DNA of 64,000 nucleotides, taken from Brassica napus (taxonomy: Eukaryota; Streptophyta; Magnoliopsida; Brassicales; Brassicaceae). The DNA is taken from the NCBI RefSeq assembly GCF_020379485.1, contig NC_063436.1:22814423-22878422 (forward strand), given 5' to 3'. Every line of letters begins with the position of its first letter. The first letter of the stretch is position 1. The notes beneath the pieces were generated by a model. The model was given only the letters and a program-made list of their open reading frames with translations. It was not told the DNA's origin and did not search any database. Below, in pieces: positions 1 to 10,948 of this stretch. The position numbers were made by a program, and so were the translations under genes.

Positions 1-115
1 AATCATAAGCCCAAACCGGCCCGTTTGAATCAACCTAAACACCTTAGCAACCGCTTAACCTTCAGCCGTCGAATCGAAACACTCCACCGACAAGCAAAGG
101 AGACTACAACAAGCG

Positions 116-328
116 ATGGGAAAAGCTTCGGGAGCGAAACATGCGACTGTCGTGGTTGCAGCTTTGGCTTTTGGATGGTTAGCAATAGAGATCGCCTTCA
201 AGCCTTTCCTCGACAAACTCCGCTCCTCAATCGACAAATCCAATCCCGCCAAAGATCCCGATGACTCCGACAAAGACGCCGCCTTCGCCGCCGCTGCAGC
301 TGCCTCTGAGACGACGTCCTCCGTGTAG
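116..328 (+). CDS. OEP7: Outer envelope membrane protein 7 (OEP7) homologue
   Basis: Small 70-residue protein of the chloroplast outer envelope, a signal-anchored protein inserted without a cleavable transit peptide. The start [20 protein letters not shown] is nearly the same as remembered Arabidopsis OEP7 (At3g52420, 64 aa). One hydrophobic segment spans about residues 10-28 and is followed by a charged flank (K29, K34, R36), the arrangement known to direct OEP7 to plastids instead of the ER. The acidic tail ends in an Ala-rich run, slightly longer than in Arabidopsis. Single exon; the ATG at 116 is the only start giving the family N-terminus. It lies just upstream of PAD4, as in Arabidopsis. 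The identification rests on remembered sequence and synteny. Confidence 0.93.
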   Translation: MGKASGAKHATVVVAALAFGWLAIEIAFKPFLDKLRSSIDKSNPAKDPDDSDKDAAFAAAAAASETTSSV

Positions 329-1740
329 GATATTTAAATAAGGGTTTTGTTAGATTAAATCTATGTGTTCAGCTTTTAATTAAAACCTAAACAGTTTGTT
401 TTATTGCATAATTATATGTTTTTTTCTACTCATTGGATGCGTCCTATAACCACACAGTGTTCGAAATTACAAAGATTGGTTTAAATGGTAATAACTAGAT
501 ATGTAGCAGATTAACCATGGAAGTAAGAAATGTGTATACATATGCTGAGGGGAGACCATAACTTATGTCAGATTTAATGACTTTTAACATCTTTAGTACC
601 CTAAAAACTTAGGATTTGTCCTAACATCTTTGTATTCAACATAGATGTATACGTCCTCTTTAAAATGCTATGATTTGCATTTGTAATTTGTATTCTTTCA
701 TTGATCCAATCCAAACAGTGATAAAAAGATAGTGATGGAGCTTTCACTGTTTTTTTTTCCCTTTCTTAAATTGCTTTTTACAAAAGTTATGATGATAAAG
801 AATAGTACTTGTGAGGACAAAAGCACCAAGAAAGTATAAACGTCTCTCTAATCATGATTTAGTTAGAACCGACTTAATTATTTGTGGTATGATTATATTC
901 CTTCCTAAGAGGGGTTAAATATCAAATCTGATCATTACAATACTACTTTAGATAGTAACTTTAGAACAATTGTTGTTCAGATTGGATATATATAATATAT
1001 TTATGGTATTGTAGATTCACATGATCTCTTTTATCATTGTTTATGCAAAAGTTCTTAATACACGTTTAAGTGCTTTGTTTTGCTTTTATAATTGCCCCAG
1101 ATTACAATCTGGTTGTCTTGTCCCCACTCCCCACAAAGATGCCCAAAACAGTGGTGATAAGAAAGATGAGATAGACCTTTCATTCCGTTTACTCCACTCC
1201 TTTTATATAGCTAAATCAAAAAGTAAATGAGTCATGCTGAGTACTTAACTTGTAATACTCTTTAGGCCACACTAAATCACTTAACTGCTTAAGCTAAAAA
1301 GCTGTTATTTCATTCCCTTGACAACTTTGGCAAATAAACTTCAATGTCTCTCAGACACATATGTAGGCTAATTTATCTATAATTTCCATGAAGGATAAGT
1401 AGCTTCGTACCACAATTCATTGCATATCATAAGATGTATTCCATATGATTTAAGTCTAAACCATTAAGGTTACTGGGGATAATCAAATGCTTTGATTTGC
1501 ATCCTTTATCTTGTCCTATCTGGCACAGAGATCTTTGAGATGGACCCTTGTACAATTATTTAGGAAAAAACACAGAAAAAACTGAAGGAGACTTAAGAGA
1601 GACGACTCATCAAGCAGGCAAGAATCAAGAACCTACAAAAGTAATTACCCAAGAAACTATATGGAGGTTTCTTAGAAATTTTCCTTGACATTCTTTCGTT
1701 AAAAAGGCCAAGTTTAACAACACAGACCACGCAAGTAGTC
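329..1740. other. Intergenic, OEP7 3' flank and PAD4 promoter
   Basis: AT-rich spacer with no supported gene. It holds the OEP7 3' flank and the PAD4 upstream region. TTGACA cores occur (for example near 1318 and 1685), but these are not full W-boxes (TTGACC/T). Short open frames here (for example 1021-1230) have no recognisable composition or similarity. Confidence 0.6.
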
Positions 1741-4700
1741 ATGGAAGAGTGCCAATTCGAGACGAGCGAGTTACAAGCTTCGCTCATGATGTCGACTCCT
1801 TTATGGTCCGACTCATGGAGTTTATGCAACGTCGCAGATAGCTCAAAGAGTATTCAGATACAGCGCATTGCCGGAACCATGTACGTTGCTTTACCGGAGG
1901 TGGAGATAAATCAACCGGGGAACCTCGTGGACCTGAAAGTCGCCGGAAATGAGCTTTTCTCCGCCTTTTCAACATCATCAACATCTGACGAGCCTCCGCC
2001 TATGGTCAACGGTGCAATACTTGAGCTTTTTGTTTCCTCGGCTCTCTTTATTGAGTCTCAGGTTTGTTTTCTGTTTCTGTTTTCTTCAATAAATAATAGA
2101 TAATTCATTAAATAATATTTTATTTGATGGACTTCCTGAATTTTTCCTAGATATAATAAGTTCTACTCATAATCTATTACATGCCTTGTCAAAAAAGATC
2201 TAGCACATGAAAGCATCTTCATCGATTGGTTTATATCTTATACAGGTCTAACAAATAAACTAATAAATCTTTAAAACAATAAATTATTATATAGTTAAAC
2301 TACGAATATATTATAACAAAAACAAGTGGTAGAGAAATTTCTATAGGAGTTTTTTCTTAAATGAGCCTTTCCTCAGATTTCAATGGTGGTAATTGTCCAC
2401 ACTCCTTAAATTATTCATTTTATACTCCGTTTTTAGAGTATTATTATTGATAAAAACTTATTAAATTTCCAAAAACGATATAACTTTTTGTGAGATATCT
2501 GCTAAAAGAATTGGCTAAATTTTCACCTCTGTTGATAAAGATATCCACACCTAAGTTTTCATGAGTATTAATTTAGCTAATACTAAATGTAAAATAATAT
2601 TATTATATTATTTAAAATTATGCATAGTGTAATAGTTAATTTTATTTATGATTTTTATTTTTGTTTACAATTTCAAAATGTACAAACAAATTAATTATTA
2701 TTTTAAACTTGTGTATTTAGTTTATTAAACCGGATTCGCGGTCAAACCGATATATCCAGTGATTCGGTATGTAATTCGGCTTGGGTTTTAGAAAAAAATT
2801 CATTATTTAAAAATTCATTAAAACCCACAAAAACCGTTAAACCTCAGAACTCGGCTACATGTTGAACCAATACGAAACTTTACAAATTATTTTTTCTTGG
2901 ATTTTTCAGTTACATTATTAGAATTTGTTTTGTATTCTAATTAAGAATTTAATATTTTTGTTCTTTTTCCAAAAATAAAAAGATCATATGATCATGTGGA
3001 TTATGAATCTATTAACAAAATTAGTTGATGTGATTTGGCATTAGTGTATTTTTGTTATCGATAATTTGGCTTTGGATTTAGATTTAATTTTATTATTCAT
3101 ATTAGACATTTGGATACTTATAGATTTTAAGTTTTGATATATTTTATTCTATGTCATAACTCTTAACTTGTTACAAAATATTAATAGTCTTAATATTTTT
3201 TTTGATATTTTGTAAGTGAAATGAAATTAAAAATAAAGAAACTAAGGTTAAATTAATGGTTTCCAATTTTTTTTTAAACATAAAATATTTCTTATATTTT
3301 CAATAGTAAACATATTATTATATAACAAAATTAATTTATTTATTAATCCGCGATTCGTCCATGGTCGATTCAATAATCTGGTGATCCACCGTAGTTATAT
3401 TATTTAAAAATATATTCTAAATGATATTTTACTATTTTGAAATCATATTATATATAATTATATTTTCGTTTTTTTTAACTATATAAATATTTCCTTTTTA
3501 TTTGAATAGTTTTATAAAGGCAATAATAGTATTTAAATGTATTTTTTTAATTCATTAAGGATATCATAATAATTAACCACCGTAAGAGTTAAAGTAAACG
3601 TGACACCTGACTTCACAAATAATATTATAGAGATAGGCTGTAAAATCGAGTGAGGGATTTCGGCCCATAACTTTTTTTAAATGTTTTTCTAATTATGTTA
3701 TTACAACGAGAAATGACTCATAATTTTTTTAAATTAGAAAATAAAAAAAATATTAATAAGAGATTTATGCTAATAAGCACCTCAAAAACTTTTAAAGGTT
3801 GTGTGATTGTGTCACCTGTGATTTGTCAGCATCATTCTTTTCAGCGAATATTCGCTTCTTTTTTTTACGCTATTGAATGAAAATAATACCTTCTACTGGT
3901 TTTTTTTTCTAATAAAGATCATTTACTATTGAAGAGTACCAATACTGTTTACAATATAAAACAGAGAGAGTAACAAAACAAGAACGGACCGTTGATTTTA
4001 TTGATATTTTTTTTTATATTTGGACTTTGTTGATACATTTATAAGTTAGAAATTAGTAAAACTGATTAATGTGCATGCGTCTGTTTCTATTCGATTCAGG
4101 TTGGATTTTGCTTTTAGGAAAATTTCCTGTTAGGTCATATACGGATGCTGCTTGCATAAGCTCAAAATCGTTCGGTTCAGTTTTATATGATATCGGTTAA
4201 TGGAGTGATTTATGATAAAACTTAAGGGTTTATATATGATTCTCGCTTAGATATGAAAAAACCAAGCCAAATCTCTTTCCTTCATTTATCTTATCAAAAT
4301 ATCGTTTCCTGATTCGGTTTGTATCAGTTTTCTGCACTACTAGTCAAACTACTTAATTGGCAGTTTACCTCTAAATAGGTTTACATTAGTACTGAAAATT
4401 GTTCATTTATATCTTTAAAAATTTGTTCATTTATTTTAGTTAGGTCATATCATGGCTAACTAAGTTACAAATTATAATCCCATTACACTCATGTCCCGTT
4501 AATCAGCCAGTTTATTGTAACGTAACACTCACTAAATTATGAACGTAACAGATCACACGAGGACTGGAAAAGGAAGACAGAGAACAGGTGGTAATAACCG
4601 GATATTCAACCGGCGGCACAGTTGCAGCACTCACCGCACTTTGGCTCCTCTCAGTACCTTTGTCGCCGTCATACCCTCTACTCTGCATCACCTTCGGCTC

Positions 4701-5880
4701 TCCTTTGCTCGGCAACCAATCTCTCTCTTCCTCAATCTCCCGATCACATGTAGCCCAAAACTTCTGCCACGTGGTTTCCATCCACGACCTCGTTCCCAGA
4801 AGAAACGATGAACAACTCTGGCCCTTTGGAACATATCTCTTCTGTTCCGACAATGGAGGTCTATGCTTAGACAATGCTGCTTCAGTTCGTAGGATGTTTC
4901 ATATACTCAACTCGACAGGAACTCCAAACATTGAGGAACGTCAAAGGTACGAACACTACGTGTCTACACTCTCTCGCCAGTTTCTCATATCTAGAAGCTC
5001 TCTTAGTGAGAACATCTCAGACAATAGCTACGACGCTGGTGTTGCATTAGCCGTGGAATCTCTTGGATTCTCTGATGATCACCCAAGTGGTGTATCAGCT
5101 AAAGAATGCATAGAAACAGCCACAAGAATTAGCCGTGCTCCGATTGAGAGAGCGAGTGAGTTAGCTATTGAGCTTGGTGATGTCTTGCCATCAAGACTAG
5201 AGATTCAATGGTACAAAGACAGTTGCGAGGCGTCCCCAAAGAAGCTCGGTTACTATGATAACTTCAAACTATACTCAAATCCAAGAGAGTTAAAGGTGAA
5301 CATGAGCCGCGCAAAGCTAGCTAAGTTTTGGGACCGTGTGTATGACATGGTGGAGACGAATGAGTTACCTCCTGATTTTGATTTCGAATTGAAATGGCTA
5401 TTTGCGTCGCAGTTTTACCAGCTCTTAGCCGAACCACTGGACATTGCGTACTTCTACAAGTACAAATATTCAAGGACTGGTACTGGTCATTACATGGAGA
5501 ATGGGAATAGGCCCAAAAGGTATTTACTGTTTGATAAGTGGTGGAAAGAAAGAGGAGAGTGTCATAGAGTGAAGACTGCGAGAACTCGATATGCTAGCAC
5601 TACTCAGGATACTTGCTTTTGGGCTAAGGTTGAGGAGGCAAAAGAGTGGTTGGATGATGTGAGAAGCGAAGGTACCAATGAGCAGAGTCGAGCTTTGTTA
5701 TGGGAAAAGATTTTTGGATTTGAGATATATGCTAATACATTGGTGAAGATGAAGGACGTTTCGCTTGATGTTCTTGCGGAGAACTCGAGTTACCGTGTGT
5801 GGGAGAAGAAGCTGACAGAGTTCAAAAAGGATAATGGAATTGGAATGGTTGCTGATGAGAGTGACGCAATGGAGACTTAG
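1741..5880 (+). CDS. PAD4: PAD4, lipase-like immune regulator (2 exons)
   Basis: Orthologue of PHYTOALEXIN DEFICIENT 4 (At3g52430), which forms heterodimers with EDS1 and with SAG101-type ADR1/NRG1 helpers act in TIR-NLR and basal immunity. Exon 1 is 1741-2061 (ends CAG, then GT at 2062) and exon 2 is 4552-5880 (AG at 4550-4551), both phase 0. The protein is 549 aa; Arabidopsis PAD4 is about 541. Exon 1 starts MEECQFETSELQAS, close to the Arabidopsis start. The lipase-like fold keeps Ser126 in GYSTGG, Asp186 in SIHDLVPR and His242 (in YEHYV), matching Arabidopsis Ser118/Asp178/His229. The first X of the GXSXG box is Tyr instead of the usual His. The C-terminal EP domain runs to the conserved ending DESDAMET. 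No frameshift or stop is seen. The 2490-bp intron is far larger than expected for this gene. Confidence 0.93.
2062..4551 (+). other. PAD4 intron 1, expanded, transposon-like content
   Basis: A 2490-bp intron between GT (2062) and AG (4551), very AT-rich. Around 2720-2880 and 3345-3400 lie two GC-richer patches with similar wording (ggtca...ccagtgattc and ggtcga...ctggtgatcc) that look like decayed repeat DNA, but no terminal repeats or target-site duplication could be defined. No other gene seen. Confidence 0.6.
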
Positions 5881-6942
5881 CTGGCTTAATAGCAACTTAA
5901 TTTTTGTAACGATCTCTATCGAATGTTGTTCATCATGTTTATGTAATACTTTCTGATGTATTCTACTATTCTGAAATAATCTTTATCATTTATGTTCAAT
6001 AAGTTTATGCAATTGAGTTTCTAATGTAAGCTATTAATTAGTCTAAAACCAAGATGGTTGCCTAATCTCCTACATGTAGTATAAGGTAAGCTATTTTCAG
6101 GACTTAAATAAATAAGTATATTGAAAATTGTCAAGACCCACATAGGATTCTTGGAGATTGCCATAAAACACATGATCCAAGAAACTCTTTTCCCCATTCA
6201 GATTTTCTTTTCCAAGTACCTTTTTTTCAGTATAAATAATCAAATAAATAAGTCAAGTATACACATATATAGAGATTCTACAAAACTTTGTGTTTTCTTG
6301 TTTCATCCTTTATTCATATACCTTACATAACATTTTCATACTAAGTGATTTGACTCGCACGCAATTTCCGATCATTAACAACTTTGACCAAATTAAACTT
6401 CATCGCTAAGGCGAATTATTATATGTGTTAATTAAAGATTGTAATGTGAATAGAAGAATGTTTTACATACTATTATTGATTATTGATACAATTATATTTC
6501 CTACCATTGTTGTTACAACTATTTGTTTTAATATAACGTGAATACATTTTTTTCTTACAATGAATATTGTATAATATGTCTCTAGAGAAAATAGACGTAT
6601 ATCTATAAATTGTATATAGCAATCGTGCAACCTCCATTAACTAAGCCGTACAAATAGCTCAATGTACACCAAATAACCCTTCTCTCCCGAGTGGTCATAG
6701 GCTTCTTATTTCGCTTCGAAACGATCTCCAAGACTATATATTAAAATAACCGTTTTCTAATTCACATATCTTATTATTTAAACATATCAAAGATTCAAAA
6801 CCCTTAAACCTGTCTCCCCCACGAAGCAACAGTGAGTGCACCCTTACGAGGCAATTGCTCCCTACGTACCTCCTCCACTCTACAGCCTACACGTGTAACA
6901 CCCTCTCCACATGCACAAACTCACACACACATTCATGGATCG
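5881..6942. other. Intergenic between PAD4 and Dof gene
   Basis: PAD4 3' flank followed by the Dof promoter. AT-rich, no coding region supported. CA/AC-rich leader-like DNA appears from about 6890. Confidence 0.6.
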
Positions 6943-6950
6943 TATATAAT
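6943..6950 (+). promoter_or_regulatory. TATA box of the Dof gene
   Basis: TATATAAT lies 41-48 bp before the ATG at 6991, so transcription probably begins around 6970-6980. This makes the in-frame upstream region (from 6832) non-coding and fixes the start at 6991. Confidence 0.6.
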
Positions 6951-6990
6951 ACATTCTTATTGTGAGAGAGAGCAGAGAAGAGAGAGAGAT

Positions 6991-7713
6991 ATGGAGAGAA
7001 CAGAAGCCTTGACGTCATCGTTTATATGGCGGCCAAATGCAAACGCAAACGCAGAGATAACGCCAAGCTGTCCAAGATGTGGATCATCCAACACAAAGTT
7101 CTGTTATTACAACAACTACAGCCTCACTCAACCTCGCTACTTCTGCAAAGGCTGCCGTAGATATTGGACCAAAGGCGGCTCCCTCCGCAACGTGCCTGTA
7201 GGTGGTGGCTGCCGCAAATCCCGCCGTACCAAATCCTCCTCGAGTAACGCTAAAACCGGCGTAACCGCTAGTTCATGCAACTCCGGTGGTGGCTCACCAA
7301 ACATAGATCTTGCTCTTGTTTACGCCAACTTCTTGAATCCAAAGCCTGACGAACCCACACTTCGAGAAACATGCGATTTAGCCACAGGCGCTTCGATGGA
7401 ACCCTCTAATTGGAGTATCGACATCGGTGATGATCATCACCACCATCATTATGATCATCAGGTGGAACACATTATTGAGGAATGTGGTTATAATGGGTTG
7501 CCTCCGTTTCCTGGTGAAGAGCTTCTTTCTATTGACACTAATAGTGTTTGGTCTGATGCTTTATTGATTGGTCATAATAACCATATAGAAGTTGGTGGTG
7601 TAACTTCGGCTGAGACTGTTCATGAACCGGTGGTTAACTTTGCTGATGAATCCAATGACTCTACCAACTTCTTGTTAAGCTGGAGCCCTTTTGATTTCTC
7701 AACCGATGGATAA
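6991..7713 (+). CDS. DOF3.5: Dof zinc-finger transcription factor (DOF3.5-like)
   Basis: 240-aa nuclear DNA-binding protein; Dof proteins bind AAAG cores. The single Dof finger occupies about residues 25-79, with Cys27, Cys30, Cys52 and Cys55 in the C-X2-C-X21-C-X2-C pattern, followed by the basic GGGCRKSRR end of the domain. The start [20 protein letters not shown] and the C-terminal part (conserved [14 protein letters not shown] and a final WSPFDF motif) match remembered Arabidopsis DOF3.5 (At3g52440, 247 aa). A His-rich run sits in the middle. The start at 6991 is chosen from the TATA box 45 bp upstream and from the family N-terminus. Single exon. It follows PAD4 as in Arabidopsis. Confidence 0.93.
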   Translation: MERTEALTSSFIWRPNANANAEITPSCPRCGSSNTKFCYYNNYSLTQPRYFCKGCRRYWTKGGSLRNVPVGGGCRKSRRTKSSSSNAKTGVTASSCNSGGGSPNIDLALVYANFLNPKPDEPTLRETCDLATGASMEPSNWSIDIGDDHHHHHYDHQVEHIIEECGYNGLPPFPGEELLSIDTNSVWSDALLIGHNNHIEVGGVTSAETVHEPVVNFADESNDSTNFLLSWSPFDFSTDG

Positions 7714-8756
7714 TGATCCATATTTGCATTAAAAAAAAAGAGTTTGTATTATACCTATCATATATATATAACATATACACATTTATATGAAGATCTTATG
7801 GTTCATTTCATGTAAATTAAGAGAGTCGATTATTTAAGTACAAATTTAAGGGGTAATATGTATACATAGGCTACAATTTTATTATTTTGGTAGTGATTCT
7901 CGACCTAAATATGATGCTATAATAAGTCGTTTTCAAGATTTGCCCAAGAATACCACGTGGAGGTCCTTGTCTTTGGATTCGATTGAGATTTGCTTGTTAC
8001 TTGAACTTGCAATTCACTGAAAGTGAGACGCACGTGTACCATGGGGACACGTGTGAGAGTTGTTATGTCTCTGGCCTTTCTGTGTGCGTGTATAGATCTT
8101 CTCTAAAAGTTGTGTCAGAGAAAGAGCATATTTGTTGCTACTTTTCCTTTTAACTTCTTCCTACAATTAATCAGTTGATTTTTCATTGCCAAAGATAATA
8201 TTATTGTTCGGTTTTAAGCAAGTACCATCGATTGGAAAAATATGAATAAAGTAATTTTCTATATTGTCTACCTCACATACATATAGAAAAAAATATGTAA
8301 CTGATTGCATATTTTTTAGATGTATATCATTACATTGATAATGATTAAGTTACAAAAAAAAAGATAATGAAGAAAAAACACGAATCCAACTCGTTAGTCT
8401 TGACTAGTCAAACAATCTTATTAACCATGTAATAGTCTACATGTGGAATCCAATCCAATTCTATATGGAATTTAATATTTACAGCTCTAAACATGCAAAC
8501 TCATATGAGTACGTAGGACTAACAAATCCTGATAGTCCAATTTATATTCATAACTGTTAAGAGGCTAAGAGGTAGAGAACAATTTCTCTCATCAAGAACA
8601 AAGAAATAATCTCGCCACCATAACAAATAATCAGTAGCACTTTAAGGTGATGTTTTCGGTCTCTTAGTATAATTTTTTTTGTAAATTTAATTATGTAATA
8701 TTTCTAAAATTTCTATACATAAATATTCATAGTAGTGAACTTAAAACATATAATTA
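7714..8756. other. Intergenic with three CACGTG boxes
   Basis: Dof 3' flank and AT-rich spacer. Three G-box hexamers CACGTG occur at 7954, 8031 and 8048, inside a GC-richer patch (7950-8110). No gene downstream of them is recognised. Confidence 0.5.
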
Positions 8757-8773
8757 GATTGTTTTTTATGCAA

Positions 8774-9037
8774 CAGATTGTTCTCAATTGGTGAAGATGG
8801 TTCGGAACCAGATGAATGACCAGCTTTTGTAAATTACTTGGAGGGTGTCAAAACCCTAAAAGAGAGCTTCACCAGATCATAGATCATCTATGTACCAAGG
8901 ACGCAAAATACAAAGGCGAATAGACTAGCACGCAGTGTTAGAAAGCAACCGTCTTTTATCGTTCACATAGATGTAGATCACACGGTTTAGTTTAGAGAGT
9001 CAGTATGAGTCTGTAATAGTTGACGACAAAAAAAAAA
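8774..9037 (+). mobile_element. Short retroposed sequence with poly-A and 17-bp TSD
   Basis: A 264-bp insert ends in ten A residues and is bounded by perfect 17-bp direct repeats (gattgttttttatgcaa) at 8757-8773 and 9038-9054, the signature of LINE-driven retroposition. The 5' end contains an open frame ending ...FSIGEDGSEPDE-stop, so it may be the 3' end of a processed mRNA (C-terminal codons plus 3' UTR). A SINE is the alternative, since ggttcggaacc resembles a pol III B box. The source gene was not identified. Confidence 0.8.
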
Positions 9038-9138
9038 GATTGTTTTTTATGCAAAAGGTATATATAACTATAATTGGATTGTTAAAAGAGAAAAAAAATA
9101 AATATAGAGAAAATGGTGAAATAGAATAGAGGAAATTC

Positions 9139-10031
9139 AAGAGAGAGAAAATAGATTTAGAATCGGGTCCGGTGGCCGGCCGGCGCGTGAGCGTGCGTGC
9201 AGTCACCGGAGCCCCTCAAGCCACCGTTACAGCCTTCGATTTTCGCTTTGCTCTCGTCCCCTCTCTCCTCCGCCTTGCCTGAGTTCTGGAACAAGGCCGC
9301 CTGTGGCGGATCTGTTTATGGCGTAAAGGCGCGGTCGTGTTGAGGAAGGCGTGGTGAAGTTCCTTGTTCGGCTATTTGGTTTTGCCTCTGGGAGGCGGAG
9401 GCTCCCCTAGCTCCGTCGACGCCGGTTCATGTCCCCGAGAGGTGGAGGCTTCGTCAGCTCTGTCGTCGTCGGTCTAGATCACGGGGGGTGAAGGCGTTCC
9501 ATGCCTTGCCTCGCCGTCTGTTGGTTCCCTAGTTTCGTTTTAGGGTGAGTCTGTTCTTTCCTTTTAGTTTTACGCTTTTGGTTTGGTTTGGATTGGTGGC
9601 GATGACGTCGGAGGACGTTCGAAGCTCGACCATGGTTAACGGTGATGGTTCGCGTGAAGTCTTCCTCTCGGTGATTGTGATGAATGGCGACGGATGAGAT
9701 CTCGAACAGTCGATTGATGCTCTCTGCTTTTGGTTTCACTTGAGTTGAAGACGTTTGCGGTGGTGATAGTGTGGAGTCAGTGAGTTCCGGTGGATCCGGG
9801 TGAATCGACGGTTGGTTATCCGGTGTTGGTTCGAAGCGAGGGCGACGTCGGAGCCGCAGCGTTTGTCCGCGCGGCGGCGGAGTCTCGTGTATCCTAGGGT
9901 TTTCGTTGTTGGGCCTTGGTTCCGAAATCTTATTTTATTTTTTTGGCCCGTCTTTCATGGGCGTTTGTATGTTGGACTGTGGGGTTCTTTAGGCCCGTTA
10001 ATCAAATCTATAATGGACGGAAAAAAAAAAA
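9139..10031 (+). mobile_element. Sadhu-like non-coding retroposon
   Basis: An 0.9-kb GC-rich insert in AT-rich surroundings, ending in an 11-A tail (10021-10031). It is flanked by 15-bp direct repeats with one mismatch: gaatagaggaaattc at 9124-9138 and gaatagaagaaattc at 10032-10046. It carries no long reading frame and no reverse-transcriptase motif. Size, lack of coding, poly-A and long TSD fit the Sadhu retroposons described in Arabidopsis; this class assignment is inferred from structure. Confidence 0.7.
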
Positions 10032-10264
10032 GAATAGAAGAAATTCTGCAACTTGTGTTCAGAGGCAAATAAGTTAACGTGGGAAGTTGTTTAATGTCGA
10101 GTTTCGTGCGTCACGCACGTTCCCGTATATCTCCACTTGATCCAAGGAAACAGTGATTAAGTTTTGTTACTATAGAAAACAGTTATACATTTATATTAAT
10201 ATTAAACAAAACGATGTAATCAAATATCTTGTCAAGTCATTTTGTTTAAACTTCAATATTTTAA

Positions 10265-10807
10265 AAGTTATTTTTGGGTTTACCCCCTAGATGAACCTGG
10301 AGATTCACCAACTAATAGAAAATCGTTATTTTATATTCAATATCTTTTAAAAAAGAAAACAAAATATTATCAATTTATATCATAATTTTAAATAAATTAA
10401 AAAGTAAAAATAAATAAAAATAATACTAGATGCAAAAAAAAATATGTTTTTAACGATGTCAGCAAAATATTAAACACTAAACCCTTGGATAAACTCTAAA
10501 CCCTTCGGTAAACACTAAACCTTTGGCTTTTCTAAACTTGGGTTTAGGGTTTACCCAAGGGTTTAAGGTTTATGATTCATGGTTTAGGAGAGTTTAGGGT
10601 TTAGTGTTTTACTGACGACATTAAAAATATTATTTTTTTGCATTTACTACTTTTTTATTTATTTTTACTTTTTTGAATTTTGAAAATCATGATATAAATT
10701 GATAATATTTTGTTTCTTTTTTAAAAAGATACTGAACATAAAATAACCACTTTTAATTGGTCGGTGAACTTACAAGTTCACCTAGGGGATGAACCCAAGA
10801 ATAACTC
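10265..10807. mobile_element. MULE-type MITE with telomere-like repeats
   Basis: A 543-bp fold-back element. Ends are inverted (left aagttatttttgggttt; right, reverse-complemented, gagttattcttgggttc), and complementarity continues about 120 bp inward. Perfect 9-bp direct repeats atattttaa flank it (10256-10264, 10808-10816), pointing to Mutator-like transposition. The centre (10470-10610) holds many degenerate CTAAACCC/GGGTTTAG units in opposing orientation. Confidence 0.8.
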
Positions 10808-10876
10808 ATATTTTAATGCATTCTCTTTTTATGTTATGGAGTCAAATGCTGGAGCATACACTTCATAATAAAAAAT

Positions 10877-10948
10877 TTACATCTTTATAAAATAAGAGAA
10901 TATATATATATATATATATATATATTCTCTTATTTTATAAAGATGTAA
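10877..10948. repeat. 72-bp perfect palindrome with (TA)n core
   Basis: 24-base arms (ttacatctttataaaataag...) pair perfectly around an alternating TA core, so the segment can extrude as a cruciform or, if transcribed, fold into a long hairpin. It lies 61 bp after the MITE TSD. It could be a tiny MITE; no clear target-site duplication was found. Confidence 0.8.

Noticed and set aside
25..264. Plus-strand open frame overlapping OEP7
   Set aside because: Different frame from the clear OEP7 protein, with biased composition; a shadow.
1021..1230. 69-codon open frame between OEP7 and PAD4
   Set aside because: No recognisable motif, chance-length, in promoter DNA.
4512..4874. Antisense frame in PAD4 exon 2
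   Set aside because: Lies opposite a well-supported coding exon; shadow.
6832..6990. N-terminal extension of the Dof protein
   Set aside because: No ATG at its beginning, upstream of and across the TATA box, and not in the Arabidopsis protein.
9479..9739. Minus frame in the GC-rich retroposon
   Set aside because: Composition follows GC bias; no domain, and Sadhu-like elements are non-coding.
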